Notes: generated by a model from the letters alone, not told the origin. A stretch of 11,386 nt of DNA from Planctomycetota bacterium (GCA_020425885.1 JAGQRA010000488.1:1-11386); one strand, 5' to 3'. Counted from the stretch's first letter, positions 1 to 7,651 are shown. Program-made: numbers and translations.

Positions 1-519
1 AACGGCATGGAGGTGACGCAGTTCACCTACTTCCAGCAGGTCGGCGGCATCGACTGCCGGCCGATCACCGGCGAGATCACCTACGGCCTCGAGCGGCTCG
101 CGATGTACCTGCAGGGCGTCGAGAACGTCTTCGACCTGCAATTCGCCGAAGGCATCCGCTACGGCGACGTGTTCCACCAGAACGAGGTCGAGCAGAGCGC
201 CTACAACTTCGAACACAGCGACGTCGAGTTCCTGCTCGCCGCCTTCACCGCGCACGAACGGCAGTCACAGCACCTGATGACGGCGCAGCTCGCGCTGCCG
301 GCCTACGAGCAGCTGTTGAAGTGCGGCCACACGTTCAACCTGCTCGACGCGCGCGGTGCGATCAGCGTGACCGAACGCGCCGCCTACATCGGCCGCATCC
401 GCAACCTCGCCCGCGCGGTGGCGCAGAGCTATCTCGACAGCAGGGCGAGACTGGGCTTCCCGATGGCGCCGCGGGCGTGGGCCGAGGAGGTCGCGGCGGC
501 GGTGACGAAAACTGCCTGA
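1..519 (+). CDS. glyQ: Glycyl-tRNA synthetase alpha subunit (partial, C-terminal part)
   Basis: This is the class II catalytic chain of the alpha2beta2 bacterial glycyl-tRNA synthetase, which charges tRNA-Gly in the cytosol. The reading frame is open at the left edge, and 172 codons are visible of a chain that is normally about 300 residues. The visible part follows the E. coli protein closely: the stretch around [15 protein letters not shown], a motif-3-like segment [11 protein letters not shown] with the conserved ER, then [13 protein letters not shown], the helix [20 protein letters not shown], and the end motif SRARLGFPM. The loop before YGDVFHQ is about four residues shorter than in E. 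coli. The protein stops where alpha chains normally stop, so it is not the alpha-beta fused form. The beta subunit gene (glyS) often lies directly downstream in other bacteria but is absent here; a terminator overlaps the stop codon instead. Identification is very secure. Confidence 0.97.
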   Translation, partial: NGMEVTQFTYFQQVGGIDCRPITGEITYGLERLAMYLQGVENVFDLQFAEGIRYGDVFHQNEVEQSAYNFEHSDVEFLLAAFTAHERQSQHLMTAQLALPAYEQLLKCGHTFNLLDARGAISVTERAAYIGRIRNLARAVAQSYLDSRARLGFPMAPRAWAEEVAAAVTKTA

Positions 520-545
520 TTCGCTTCGCGAGTAGGTGGTTTTTT
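508..545 (+). terminator. Intrinsic (Rho-independent) terminator of glyQ
   Basis: A long imperfect hairpin is followed by the only T6 run I see in the window. Outer stem: 508-517 pairs with 534-543 (ten pairs, two of them G-T wobbles), and includes an A4 tract pairing with the T tract. G518 is bulged. Inner stem: 519-524 pairs with 528-533 (six pairs, one wobble) around a TTC loop at 525-527. The T run is 540-545. The glyQ stop codon (517-519) lies inside the stem. The structure separates glyQ from the membrane-protein and transporter genes that follow. Confidence 0.75.
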
Positions 546-570
546 GTCCTGGCACCGTACGTTCGCACAC

Positions 571-1038
571 ATGTCCGAAGGCAAACGCCCAGGCGGCTTG
601 ACCGCCCTCGCAGTTCTCAACTTCGTCTTCGGTGGCTTCGGGCTGCTTCAGGTCCTGGGCCAGGCCGCCTTCGTCTTCCTGCTGATGAGCGACGTGCTGC
701 CGAAGGGCATGGACGAGGAGGGCCGCGAGGCGATCGAGACGCTGCGGGAACTCGACATCGGCAATTTCATGCTCGCGATCGCGGCGACCGGCGCGCTCGT
801 CGTCGGCCTGCAGATCGCCTCGGGGATCGGCTACCTGAAGCAGAAGCGCCTGCTCGGCCGTATCGTCGGCAGCATCTATGCCCTCGCCTCGATCGGCCAC
901 ACGGTGCTGATGACCTACGGCTTCACGCCCGACGGCGAACGCCAGGGCTTCCAGCTTTTCACGATGGTCCTCAGCATCTATCCCGCGCTGTCTCTCATCC
1001 TGATCAACACGACTTTCAAGGAAGACCTGACCCGTTGA
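571..1038 (+). CDS. Small four-helix membrane protein of unknown function, first gene of the exporter operon
   Basis: A 155-residue protein with no function I recognise. It has a short polar start (MSEGKRPGG) and four hydrophobic segments at about 10-39, 66-88, 95-117 and 127-148, with an acidic loop (about 45-65) between the first two. I chose the ATG at 571. An in-frame TTG at 544 would add nine residues, but it lies in the T tract of the glyQ terminator and has no ribosome-binding site; 571 also lacks a clear one. The stop is 16 bp before the ABC-2 permease gene on the same strand, so this is probably the first gene of that operon and may be an accessory subunit of the exporter. That role rests on position only. 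No promoter is evident in the 25 bp between the T tract and the start codon. Confidence 0.8.
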   Translation: MSEGKRPGGLTALAVLNFVFGGFGLLQVLGQAAFVFLLMSDVLPKGMDEEGREAIETLRELDIGNFMLAIAATGALVVGLQIASGIGYLKQKRLLGRIVGSIYALASIGHTVLMTYGFTPDGERQGFQLFTMVLSIYPALSLILINTTFKEDLTR

Positions 1039-1054
1039 TCGGGAGCCATCCGAG

Positions 1055-1990
1055 ATGAACGGCCGCCAGATCCTGCTGATCGCCAACTACTCCGCGCGCT
1101 ACTCGGTGCGCGGCGGCATCGGGCTCGTCTTCCTGCTGTTGTCGCTGACCTTCGGATTGATGGTCGCGCACCTGATGCTGCAGCCGGTCGAGATTGCCAC
1201 CAAGAAGATCACGGCCGAGCACAAGCAGGCCGACAAGGAGGAGGTCCGCGAACGGGTTCTCGCCACCATCGTCGAGCGGGCCAAGCCGGTGGTCAGCTGG
1301 ATGCTGACGACCAAGACCGACGAGGACGACAGCGAGGCAGCGGCGGCCGCGACCGAGGATGCAGACACCTGGGCCGCCTATCTGCTCGACGATCGCCCGG
1401 CGATGCTGTCGGCGATCTTCCTGATCCTGCTGTTCGGCTGGCCGTTCCTGGTCTCGTTCGGCGCCTTCGATCTGTTCGCCGGCGACATCGGCTCGCGCCA
1501 GCTGCGCTACCAACTGCTGCGCGTCGACCGCGGCAGCATCTACTTCGGCCGTCTGCTCGGCATGCTGATCACCTTCGCGATGGTGCTCGCGCTGCTCGGC
1601 ATCACCGTCGTCGTCTACATGGGCGGCAAGCTGCCGCTCTATTCCTGGGGCGACATGATCGCGTGGATGCTGCACGGCACGGCCGCGATCCTGATCGTGT
1701 CGCTGCCCTACGTCGCCCTCTGCGGCTGGATCTCGGCCGCGCTCGGCTCGTCGTTCGCCTCGCTGACGATCACCTCGGTGATCATCGGCGGCGTGCCGTT
1801 GTTCGCGATGATCGGCCGCATGACCCACGAGGCGGCGGGCTACATCATCTACGCGCTGCCGTGGGGCTACCAGACCCGGCTGCTGCACCATGATCCGATG
1901 CAGGTCGGACTCGCGGCCCTCGGCTGCCTCGGCATGACGGCGCTGTTCACCTGGCTCGGCTACCGCAAGTTCACGAGGCGCGACCTGTGA
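1055..1990 (+). CDS. ABC-2 type transporter permease
   Basis: A 311-residue integral membrane protein, the likely transmembrane subunit of an ABC-2 family exporter. Hydrophobic segments are at about 20-42, 116-140, 166-190, 203-228, 232-254 and 282-302, giving the six-helix plan of the family. The stretch after the second helix (FAGDIGSRQLRYQLLRVDRG, then the third helix) resembles the 'E...G..RYLL..PV.R' segment typical of ABC-2 permeases. Between the first two helices is a highly charged hydrophilic loop (about 45-112) with an acidic patch and an alanine run, expected to be extracytoplasmic. The start ATG has a GGGAG ribosome-binding site at 1041-1045. Its stop overlaps the start of the ATPase gene by four bases (GTGA), so the two are probably translationally coupled and form one transporter. 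Substrate unknown. Confidence 0.88.
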   Translation: MNGRQILLIANYSARYSVRGGIGLVFLLLSLTFGLMVAHLMLQPVEIATKKITAEHKQADKEEVRERVLATIVERAKPVVSWMLTTKTDEDDSEAAAAATEDADTWAAYLLDDRPAMLSAIFLILLFGWPFLVSFGAFDLFAGDIGSRQLRYQLLRVDRGSIYFGRLLGMLITFAMVLALLGITVVVYMGGKLPLYSWGDMIAWMLHGTAAILIVSLPYVALCGWISAALGSSFASLTITSVIIGGVPLFAMIGRMTHEAAGYIIYALPWGYQTRLLHHDPMQVGLAALGCLGMTALFTWLGYRKFTRRDL

Positions 1991-2952
1991 GTGCGATCCG
2001 GATCCAGAACGTCAGCAAGAGCTTCGGCAAGACCAAGGCGCTCGACGACGTCAGCTTCGACGTGCCGGCCGGCTCGATCTTCGGCCTGCTCGGCCCCAAT
2101 GGTGCCGGCAAGACGACCCTGTTCTCGATCGCGGCCGGCTTCCTCGGCGCCGACGCCGGCAACCTGCGCGTGCTCGACATCGACATCGAGAGCGTCTCGC
2201 AGCTGCAGGGCCGGATGACGATCCTGCCGCAGGACGCGGCGTTCCAGCGCAACGTGCCGATCCTCGATCAGCTCGTCTTCCTGCGCCGCCTCGACGGCAG
2301 CGACACCGCGACCGCCAAGGTCGAAGTGCTGGAGGCGCTCGAGAAGGTCGGCATCGCCGAGTACAGCAAGCGCGGCATCCACGCGCTGTCGCACGGCATG
2401 CTGAAGCGGCTCGGCGTGGCGCAGGCCTTCCTCGGCAGTCCCGAGGTCATCATCCTCGACGAGCCGACCTCGGGCCTCGACCCGCAGAACGCGCGCCAGA
2501 TCCGCGATCTGGTCAGCGAGCTGCAGCGCTCGCGCAACGTCACCACCATCGTCAGCTCGCACAACCTCGCCGAGATCCAGGAGCTCTGCGACCACGTCGC
2601 GATCCTCGACAAGGGCAGGGTGCGCGCCGCCGGTCCGGTCGCCGAGATCACGCGGCAGGGCCACGTCCTCGACCTGACGACGTCGCGCCCGATCGAGGAC
2701 GAGGACCGCCTGGCGCTGATGGCGATGCCGTGCCGACCGGTGATCGAGGTGCGCAGCGAACGGCGCTACCGCCTGCGCTACGCGATCCCCGACGAGCAGA
2801 CCTCCGACGATGTCCTGATCGCCATCGTCCGCGCCCTGACCGACCGCGGCATCGCGCCGCGCGCGCTGTCGGAAGGCAACACGCTCGAGGAGTTCTTCCT
2901 GTCGGTGACGGGCGACGGCGCGGAATCGGGCTCGGACCGAGCGACCGATTGA
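1987..2952 (+). CDS. ABC transporter ATP-binding protein (partner of the ABC-2 permease)
   Basis: A cytosolic ATPase of 321 residues that would power the ABC-2 permease encoded just upstream. Visible motifs: Walker A GPNGAGKTT (36-44), Q-loop glutamine at 82, signature region LSHGMLKR (134-141), Walker B VIILDEP (154-160) with catalytic Glu159, a D-loop SGLDP, and the switch His192. The signature is LSHGM rather than the classical LSGGQ, a variant in keeping with the ABC-2/BcrA-type ATPases. A C-terminal extension (about 230-321) ends in an EEFFLSVTG motif, the tail usual for drug- and antibiotic-type ABC-2 ATPases. The GTG start overlaps the permease stop by four bases. All catalytic residues appear intact. 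Substrate unknown. Confidence 0.95.
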   Translation: MSAIRIQNVSKSFGKTKALDDVSFDVPAGSIFGLLGPNGAGKTTLFSIAAGFLGADAGNLRVLDIDIESVSQLQGRMTILPQDAAFQRNVPILDQLVFLRRLDGSDTATAKVEVLEALEKVGIAEYSKRGIHALSHGMLKRLGVAQAFLGSPEVIILDEPTSGLDPQNARQIRDLVSELQRSRNVTTIVSSHNLAEIQELCDHVAILDKGRVRAAGPVAEITRQGHVLDLTTSRPIEDEDRLALMAMPCRPVIEVRSERRYRLRYAIPDEQTSDDVLIAIVRALTDRGIAPRALSEGNTLEEFFLSVTGDGAESGSDRATD

Positions 2953-2968
2953 CCCGGATCCGCAGCGG

Positions 2969-4168
2969 ATGACGCGACGGCCCCCCGCACCGGGTACCAT
3001 GGCCGCCGTTGCCGTGAAGACCCTTCTCCGCCTGCTCGTCTGGCTGCTCGTCATCGCCGGCCTCGTCGCAGCCGGCGCCTGGTTCCTGCGCACCGAGCCG
3101 CCGCTCGTCGCCATCCACATCGTCGGTCGCGGTCCGGTCGAGGCCACGGTCGCCAACACCCGCGCCGGCACGGTCAACGCCAACCGCCGCGCCAAGTTGG
3201 CGCCGAGCCTCGGCGGTCAGGTCGACAGGTTGCTGGTCAAGGAAGGTGATCGCGTCGCCGCGGCGCAGGTCCTGATCGAGCTGTGGCACGACGACCTCGA
3301 TGCCGAACTGGCGCTGGCGCGCAGCGAGCTGCAGCGCGCCACGGCGCTCGCCGACCAGGCGCGGCTGCAGGCCGAGTTCGCCGAGCGTGATGCCGAGCGG
3401 CAACAGGAGCTGCGGCAGAGCGCGATCGGCAGCGAGGGCAGCGTCGATCGCCTCGTCACCGCCGCCGCCACCGCGCGCGCGGCCGAACGCGCCGCCGTGG
3501 CCGAGGCCGGCTCGCGGCAGGCGCGGATCGAGGCCATCGAGGCCCAGCTCGACCGCATGCGGATCACCGCCCCGTTCGCCGGCATCGTCGCCGAGGTCAA
3601 CGGCGAGCTCGGCGAGTTCGTGACGCCGTCGCCGGTCGGCATCCCGACGCCGCCCGCCATCGATCTCATCGACGACGGCACGCCCTACGTCACCGCGCCG
3701 ATCGACGAGGTCGACGCCGCCCGCATCCGTCTCGGCATGCCGGCGCGCATCACGCTCGACGCCTTCGGCAAGCGCGCGTTCGACGGCCGCGTCCGCCGCA
3801 TCGCGCCCTACGTCACCGACCGCGAGAAGCAGGCCCGCACCGTCGACGTCGAGGTCGAGTTCGCCGAGCGGCCCGACGACCTGCAGCTGCTGCCCGGCTA
3901 TTCGGCCGACGTCGAGATCCTGATCGAGTCCCGCGCCGACGTCGTCCGCGTGCCCGGCGAGTGCCTGCGCGAAGGCTCGGTCGTGTTCGTCGTCACCGCC
4001 GACGACCTGCTCGAAGAACGTCACGTCGAGGTCGGCCTCGCCAACTGGCGCTTCGCCGAGGTCCGGAGCGGGCTCGTCGCCGGCGATCGCATCGTCGGCA
4101 GCTTCGATCAGAAGGGCCTGCAGGGCGGCAGCCGCGTGCGCACGGCCGCCGGCGACGGCGCGCCGTGA
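2969..4168 (+). CDS. Periplasmic adaptor / membrane fusion protein (HlyD/MacA type)
   Basis: A 399-residue adaptor, anchored by one N-terminal helix (about 17-40), that would link inner-membrane permeases to the outer membrane in a tripartite exporter. Domain order: first lipoyl half (about 75-105, LGGQVDRLLVKEGDRV), an alanine- and arginine-rich helical hairpin (about 107-197) predicted as coiled coil, second lipoyl half (198-218, ITAPFAGIVAEV), beta-barrel (about 238-320), and a membrane-proximal domain (about 325-392). The start is uncertain: ATG 2969 gives the longest form, while ATG 2999 or GTG 3014 would begin closer to the helix, and none has a good ribosome-binding site. The stop overlaps the next ATPase gene (GTGA), which ties the protein to the MacB-like subunits downstream. 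It lies 16 bp after the first ATPase, so use by both exporters is possible but unproven. Confidence 0.92.
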   Translation: MTRRPPAPGTMAAVAVKTLLRLLVWLLVIAGLVAAGAWFLRTEPPLVAIHIVGRGPVEATVANTRAGTVNANRRAKLAPSLGGQVDRLLVKEGDRVAAAQVLIELWHDDLDAELALARSELQRATALADQARLQAEFAERDAERQQELRQSAIGSEGSVDRLVTAAATARAAERAAVAEAGSRQARIEAIEAQLDRMRITAPFAGIVAEVNGELGEFVTPSPVGIPTPPAIDLIDDGTPYVTAPIDEVDAARIRLGMPARITLDAFGKRAFDGRVRRIAPYVTDREKQARTVDVEVEFAERPDDLQLLPGYSADVEILIESRADVVRVPGECLREGSVVFVVTADDLLEERHVEVGLANWRFAEVRSGLVAGDRIVGSFDQKGLQGGSRVRTAAGDGAP

Positions 4169-4890
4169 TCGAGCTGCAACGGGTCGGCCGCGTGTTCGAC
4201 GTCGGCGGGCAACAGGTGCACGCCTTGCGCGACGTCGACCTCGAGGTCGCGCGCGGCGAGTACCTGTCGCTGATGGGCCCGTCCGGCTCGGGCAAGTCGA
4301 CGCTGCTCAACGTGCTCGGGCTGCTCGATCGCCCGAGCCGCGGCCGCTACCTGTTCGGCGGCATCGACGTCACCGCGCTCGACGACGATGCCCAGGCGCG
4401 GATGCGGCGGCTCAACATCGGCTTCGTGTTCCAATCGTTCCATCTCGTGCCGCGGCTGACGACGGCGCAGAACATCGCGCTGCCGCTCGTGCTCGCCGAG
4501 GTGCCGCCGGCCGAACGGCGGCAACGCGTCGAACGGCAGCTGCGTGCCTTCTCGCTGCTCGACCGCGGCCACCACCAACCCGATCAGCTGTCAGGCGGAC
4601 AGCGCCAACGCGCCGCCATCGCCCGCGCCACGATCACCGAACCCGATCTGCTGCTCGCCGACGAACCAACCGGCAACCTCGACCGCAGGACCGGCAGCGA
4701 GGTCATAGAGACCCTCGAGCGGCTGCACGACGAGGGCCTGACGCTGCTCGTCGTCACCCACGATCCGGACCTCGGCGCCCGCGCCCATCGCCAGCTGCGC
4801 ATGGACGACGGCCGCCTCACCGGCGACGTCGGTGCGGGCCATGGCGATGCGCGGCCCGCCAACGCAGGCGGCGGCGAGGGTGGATCGTGA
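4165..4890 (+). CDS. MacB/LolD-type ABC transporter ATP-binding protein
   Basis: A 241-residue stand-alone ATPase of the MacB/LolD/FtsE branch (mechanotransmission type). Motifs: Walker A GPSGSGKST (38-46), Q-loop Gln90 in FVFQSFHLVPRLT, a classical signature LSGGQRQR (142-149), Walker B LLLADEP (162-168) with Glu167, TGNLD, and switch His199 in VVTHD. The start is the GTG at 4165, which overlaps the adaptor stop by four bases; the same frame is open further upstream, but that part reads in the shadow of the adaptor gene. The tail after about residue 220 is a Gly/Ala-rich extension without homology that I recognise. The stop overlaps the first permease by GTGA. Unlike E. coli MacB, where ATPase and permease are one chain, here they are separate. 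Confidence 0.95.
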   Translation: MIELQRVGRVFDVGGQQVHALRDVDLEVARGEYLSLMGPSGSGKSTLLNVLGLLDRPSRGRYLFGGIDVTALDDDAQARMRRLNIGFVFQSFHLVPRLTTAQNIALPLVLAEVPPAERRQRVERQLRAFSLLDRGHHQPDQLSGGQRQRAAIARATITEPDLLLADEPTGNLDRRTGSEVIETLERLHDEGLTLLVVTHDPDLGARAHRQLRMDDGRLTGDVGAGHGDARPANAGGGEGGS

Positions 4891-6089
4891 GATTCGCGGA
4901 CGGCATCGGCTTCTGCCTGCAGAGCCTGCTGGCGCAACGGACGCGGACGCTGCTGATCGCGCTGGCGATGACGATCGGCACCGCCGGCGTCGCGCTGCTG
5001 ACCTGGCTCGGCGATGCCGCGCGGCACTACGTCGTCGGCCAGTTCGACGCGCTCGGCACCAACCTCGTCATCGTGCTGCCGGGTCGCAGCGAGACCACCG
5101 GCGGCGCGCCGCCGCTGCTCGGCGAGACCTCGCGCGACCTCACCCTCGACGACGCCGAGGCCCTGCTGCGCAGCGCCGCCGTGCGTCGGGTCGCGCCGGT
5201 CGTCGTCGGCGGTGCCGAGATCGCCTACGGCAATCGCTCGCGCGAGACGACGGTGCTCGGCTCGACCGCCGAGCTGCTCGAGGTCCGCCATCTCGAGCTG
5301 GCGATGGGCCGCTTCCTGCCGGCCGGTTTCGATGCCGGCGAGGCCGTCTGCGTGATCGGCGCCACCGTGCGCCGCGAGCTGTTCGACCGGCAGAGCCCGC
5401 TCGGCGAATTCGTCCGCCTCGGCGACCGGCGCTATCGGGTCACCGGCGTGCTCGCCACCGGCGGCATGTCGCTCGGCACCGACCTCGACGACATGGTGGC
5501 GATCCCGGCCGCGTCGGCGCAGGCGTTGTTCGACAGCCCCGGTCTGTTCCGCATCCTGATCGAGGCCACGGACAAGGCGGCGGTGCCGCGCGCCGCCGCC
5601 GACGTCGAACGCATCCTGGCCGAGCGCCACGAGGGCGAGAACGACGTCACCGTCATCACCCAGGACGCGGTGTCGTCGACGTTCGACGGCATCCTGCGCG
5701 CGTTGACGATGGCGGTGGCCGGCATCGCCGCGATCAGCCTCGTCGTCGCCGGCGTGCTGATCATGAACGTCATGGTCGTGGCTGTGACGCAGCGCCGCGC
5801 CGAGGTCGGCCTGCTCAAGGCGCTCGGCGCCGAGGCGGCGACGATCCGCCGCCTGTTCCTCGGCGAGGCGCTGCTGCTGTCGCTGTTCGGCTGCGGCACC
5901 GGGCTGCTGCTCGGCGACGGCATGAGCCGCCTCCTGGTGCGCTTCGCGCCGATGCTCGAGGCCGGCGTGCCGGCGTGGGCGGCGGCCGCGGCGGCCGTCG
6001 TCGCCGTCGGCTGCGGCCTCGTCTTCGGCACCGCGCCGGCGCGGCGCGCGGCCCGGCTCGATCCGGTCCAATCCCTGGCGAGGCGGTGA
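4887..6089 (+). CDS. MacB/FtsX-type ABC permease, first of a paralogous pair
   Basis: A 400-residue permease with the MacB plan: one N-terminal helix (20-41), a large periplasmic core domain (about 45-270), then three helices (274-300, 325-350, 362-384). The segment after the second helix (TQRRAEVGLLKALGA, 301-315) is the family's conserved coupling region, normally ERxxEIGLxxALGA. The end, PARRAARLDPVQSLARR, matches the typical P..AA.LDP.EALR terminus. It is clearly paralogous to the next gene (shared GTNL, PGR, GRFLP, PLGE.VR.G..RYRV.GV and LGALDP-like landmarks). The GTG start overlaps the ATPase stop by four bases. Together with its paralogue it probably forms a heterodimeric permease served by the single ATPase and the adaptor. 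The periplasmic core of such transporters can couple to the adaptor and move substrates out of the periplasm; the substrate is unknown. Confidence 0.93.
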   Translation: MRFADGIGFCLQSLLAQRTRTLLIALAMTIGTAGVALLTWLGDAARHYVVGQFDALGTNLVIVLPGRSETTGGAPPLLGETSRDLTLDDAEALLRSAAVRRVAPVVVGGAEIAYGNRSRETTVLGSTAELLEVRHLELAMGRFLPAGFDAGEAVCVIGATVRRELFDRQSPLGEFVRLGDRRYRVTGVLATGGMSLGTDLDDMVAIPAASAQALFDSPGLFRILIEATDKAAVPRAAADVERILAERHEGENDVTVITQDAVSSTFDGILRALTMAVAGIAAISLVVAGVLIMNVMVVAVTQRRAEVGLLKALGAEAATIRRLFLGEALLLSLFGCGTGLLLGDGMSRLLVRFAPMLEAGVPAWAAAAAAVVAVGCGLVFGTAPARRAARLDPVQSLARR

Positions 6090-6090
6090 G

Positions 6091-7290
6091 GTGAGGACCG
6101 CCGACCGCGTCGGGTTCGCGTTCGCGGCGATCCGCAGCCAGCCGGTACGGTCCGCGCTGACCGCGCTCGGCATCGCCATCGGCATCGCCGCGGTCGTGCT
6201 GCTGACCTCGCTCGGCACCGGGTTGCAGCGCTTCGTGCTCGACGAGTTCACGCAGTTCGGCACCAACCTGCTGCAGGTCACGCCGGGTCGCACGACGACG
6301 CTCGGCATGTCGGGCGCGATGATCAACACGGTGCGGCCGCTGTCGCTCGAGGACGCCGCGGCGATCGCGACCCTGCCCCACGTCGGCGCCGTCTGCCCCG
6401 TCGTGATCGGCAACGTCCCGGTCGAAGGCGGCGGCCGCACGCGACGGGTGATGGCGACCGGCGTCGACTCGACGATGCCGGAGGTCTGGCGCTTCGCCGT
6501 CGCGCTGGGGCGCTTCCTGCCCGACGACGACGTCCGCAACGCCCGCGCCTTCGCCATCCTCGGCCACAAGCTCTGGCGCGAGCTCTACGGCACCGACAAT
6601 CCGCTCGGCGAGATCGTCCGCATCGGCGGCGATCGCTACCGCGTCCTCGGCGTCATGGAACCGAAGGGACAGTTTCTCGGCATCGACCTCGACGACGCCG
6701 TCTACGTGCCGGTCGGTCGCGGCCTCGAGATGTTCGACCGCGAAGGCCTGATGGAGATCGACGTGTTGTTCACCAGCGACGCGTTCAGCGACGAGGTCGC
6801 GGCCGCGGTGCGACGCACGCTGATCGCCCGCCACGGCAGCGATGACTGCACGATCACCGCGCAGCAGCAGATGCTCGACGTGCTCGGCTCCGTGCTCGGC
6901 GTGCTGACGTTCGCGGTGGCCGCACTCGGCAGCATCTCGCTGATCGTCGGCGGCGTCGGCATCCTGACGATCATGACCATCGCGCTCGGCGAACGGACCG
7001 CCGAGATCGGCCTGCTGCGCGCGCTCGGCGCCACCCGGGCCCAGCTGCAGTGGCTGTTCCTCGGCGAGGCCGCCGCGCTGTCGGCGCTCGGCGGCACGAT
7101 CGGGCTCGGCCTCGGCACCGGCATCGCCTGGTTGCTGCACCTCTTGGTGCCGGCGCTGCCGGTCGCCGTCACCGTGTGGCAGGCCGTGCTCGCCGAAGGG
7201 GTCTCGCTGGCGATCGGAGTCGCGGCCGGCGTGGTGCCGGCGATGCGCGCGGCGCGGCTCGATCCGATCGAGGCGCTGCGCACCGAATGA
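6091..7290 (+). CDS. MacB/FtsX-type ABC permease, second of the pair
   Basis: A 399-residue permease with the same plan as its upstream paralogue: helix at 22-43, periplasmic core about 45-268, helices at 271-298, 323-352 and 364-384. It is the more canonical of the two, with [15 protein letters not shown] (300-314) and the end [19 protein letters not shown]. It starts with GTG one base after the previous stop, so co-translation is likely. It is the last gene of the exporter operon; 85 bp of non-coding DNA follow before ppiC. Tandem paralogues of this kind, served by one ATPase, suggest a heterodimer, whereas E. coli MacB is a homodimer. No outer-membrane factor gene follows, so a TolC-like partner would have to be encoded elsewhere. 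Confidence 0.94.
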   Translation: MRTADRVGFAFAAIRSQPVRSALTALGIAIGIAAVVLLTSLGTGLQRFVLDEFTQFGTNLLQVTPGRTTTLGMSGAMINTVRPLSLEDAAAIATLPHVGAVCPVVIGNVPVEGGGRTRRVMATGVDSTMPEVWRFAVALGRFLPDDDVRNARAFAILGHKLWRELYGTDNPLGEIVRIGGDRYRVLGVMEPKGQFLGIDLDDAVYVPVGRGLEMFDREGLMEIDVLFTSDAFSDEVAAAVRRTLIARHGSDDCTITAQQQMLDVLGSVLGVLTFAVAALGSISLIVGGVGILTIMTIALGERTAEIGLLRALGATRAQLQWLFLGEAAALSALGGTIGLGLGTGIAWLLHLLVPALPVAVTVWQAVLAEGVSLAIGVAAGVVPAMRAARLDPIEALRTE

Positions 7291-7331
7291 CCGGCAACGC
7301 CGCCGATTCGGATTCCGGTGGACGCCGGCCC

Positions 7332-7356
7332 GGCCGCTATGCAGGCTGCCCGTTTT
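7332..7356 (+). terminator. Weak candidate terminator after the exporter operon
   Basis: A six-position stem (7332-7337 with 7345-7350, one C-T mismatch) with a seven-base loop is followed by a short T4 run at 7353-7356. It sits in the 85-bp gap (7291-7375) between the last permease and ppiC, where a terminator and a promoter would be expected. The stem is short and the T run poor, so this may be chance. I see no convincing promoter in the gap. Confidence 0.25.
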
Positions 7357-7375
7357 CCTTCGCCTGAACCGATCC

Positions 7376-7651
7376 ATGAGAGCATCCGCCCGCCACATCC
7401 TCGTCGCCACCGAAGCCGCCTGCCTCGACCTCAAGCAGCAGATCGCCGACGGCGCCGACTTCGCCGATCTCGCCCGCCAGCACTCGACGTGTCCTTCCGG
7501 CCAGCGCGGCGGCGACCTCGGCTCGTTCGGTCAGGGCCAGATGGTGCCCGAGTTCGACAAGGTCGTCTTCAACGAAGCGGTCAACACCGTGCACGGCCCG
7601 GTCAAGACCCAGTTCGGCTACCACCTGCTCGAGGTCACCGAGCGCAGCTAG
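7376..7651 (+). CDS. ppiC: Parvulin-type peptidyl-prolyl cis-trans isomerase, single domain
   Basis: A 91-residue protein consisting of one parvulin domain, almost the same length as E. coli PpiC (93 residues) and collinear with it. It would catalyse cis-trans isomerisation of prolyl peptide bonds. Active-site positions known from the family are all present: His7 in ARHILV, Cys39 in CPSG, the GGDLG turn (45-49), Met56 and Phe60 in [13 protein letters not shown], and His83 in [10 protein letters not shown]. No signal peptide or anchor is visible, so it should be cytosolic, unlike the exported PrsA and SurA forms. No strong ribosome-binding site precedes the ATG. The gene stands 85 bp after the exporter operon and 21 bp before the next gene, so it could be co-transcribed with the latter; no functional link is evident. 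Confidence 0.95.
   Translation: MRASARHILVATEAACLDLKQQIADGADFADLARQHSTCPSGQRGGDLGSFGQGQMVPEFDKVVFNEAVNTVHGPVKTQFGYHLLEVTERS

Noticed and set aside
544..570. Upstream TTG start for the four-helix protein
   Set aside because: It lies in the T tract of the glyQ terminator and lacks a ribosome-binding site; the ATG at 571 gives a more typical N-terminus.
2648..4024. A 458-residue minus-strand open frame opposite the adaptor gene
   Set aside because: Low-complexity composition typical of antisense frames in GC-rich DNA; the adaptor on the plus strand has a full domain plan.
3961..4164. Upstream extension of the MacB-type ATPase frame
   Set aside because: It overlaps the adaptor C-terminus and is Arg-rich noise; the GTG at 4165 gives a standard ATPase N-terminus.
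4584..6569. A 661-residue minus-strand open frame opposite the MacB-like ATPase and permeases
   Set aside because: It is a GC-rich shadow: dominated by Arg, Ala, Asp and His, no domain, and opposite genes with intact motifs.
7291..7375. Possible small gene or promoter in the gap before ppiC
   Set aside because: No frame with coding character and no convincing -35/-10 pair; only a weak hairpin candidate is seen.
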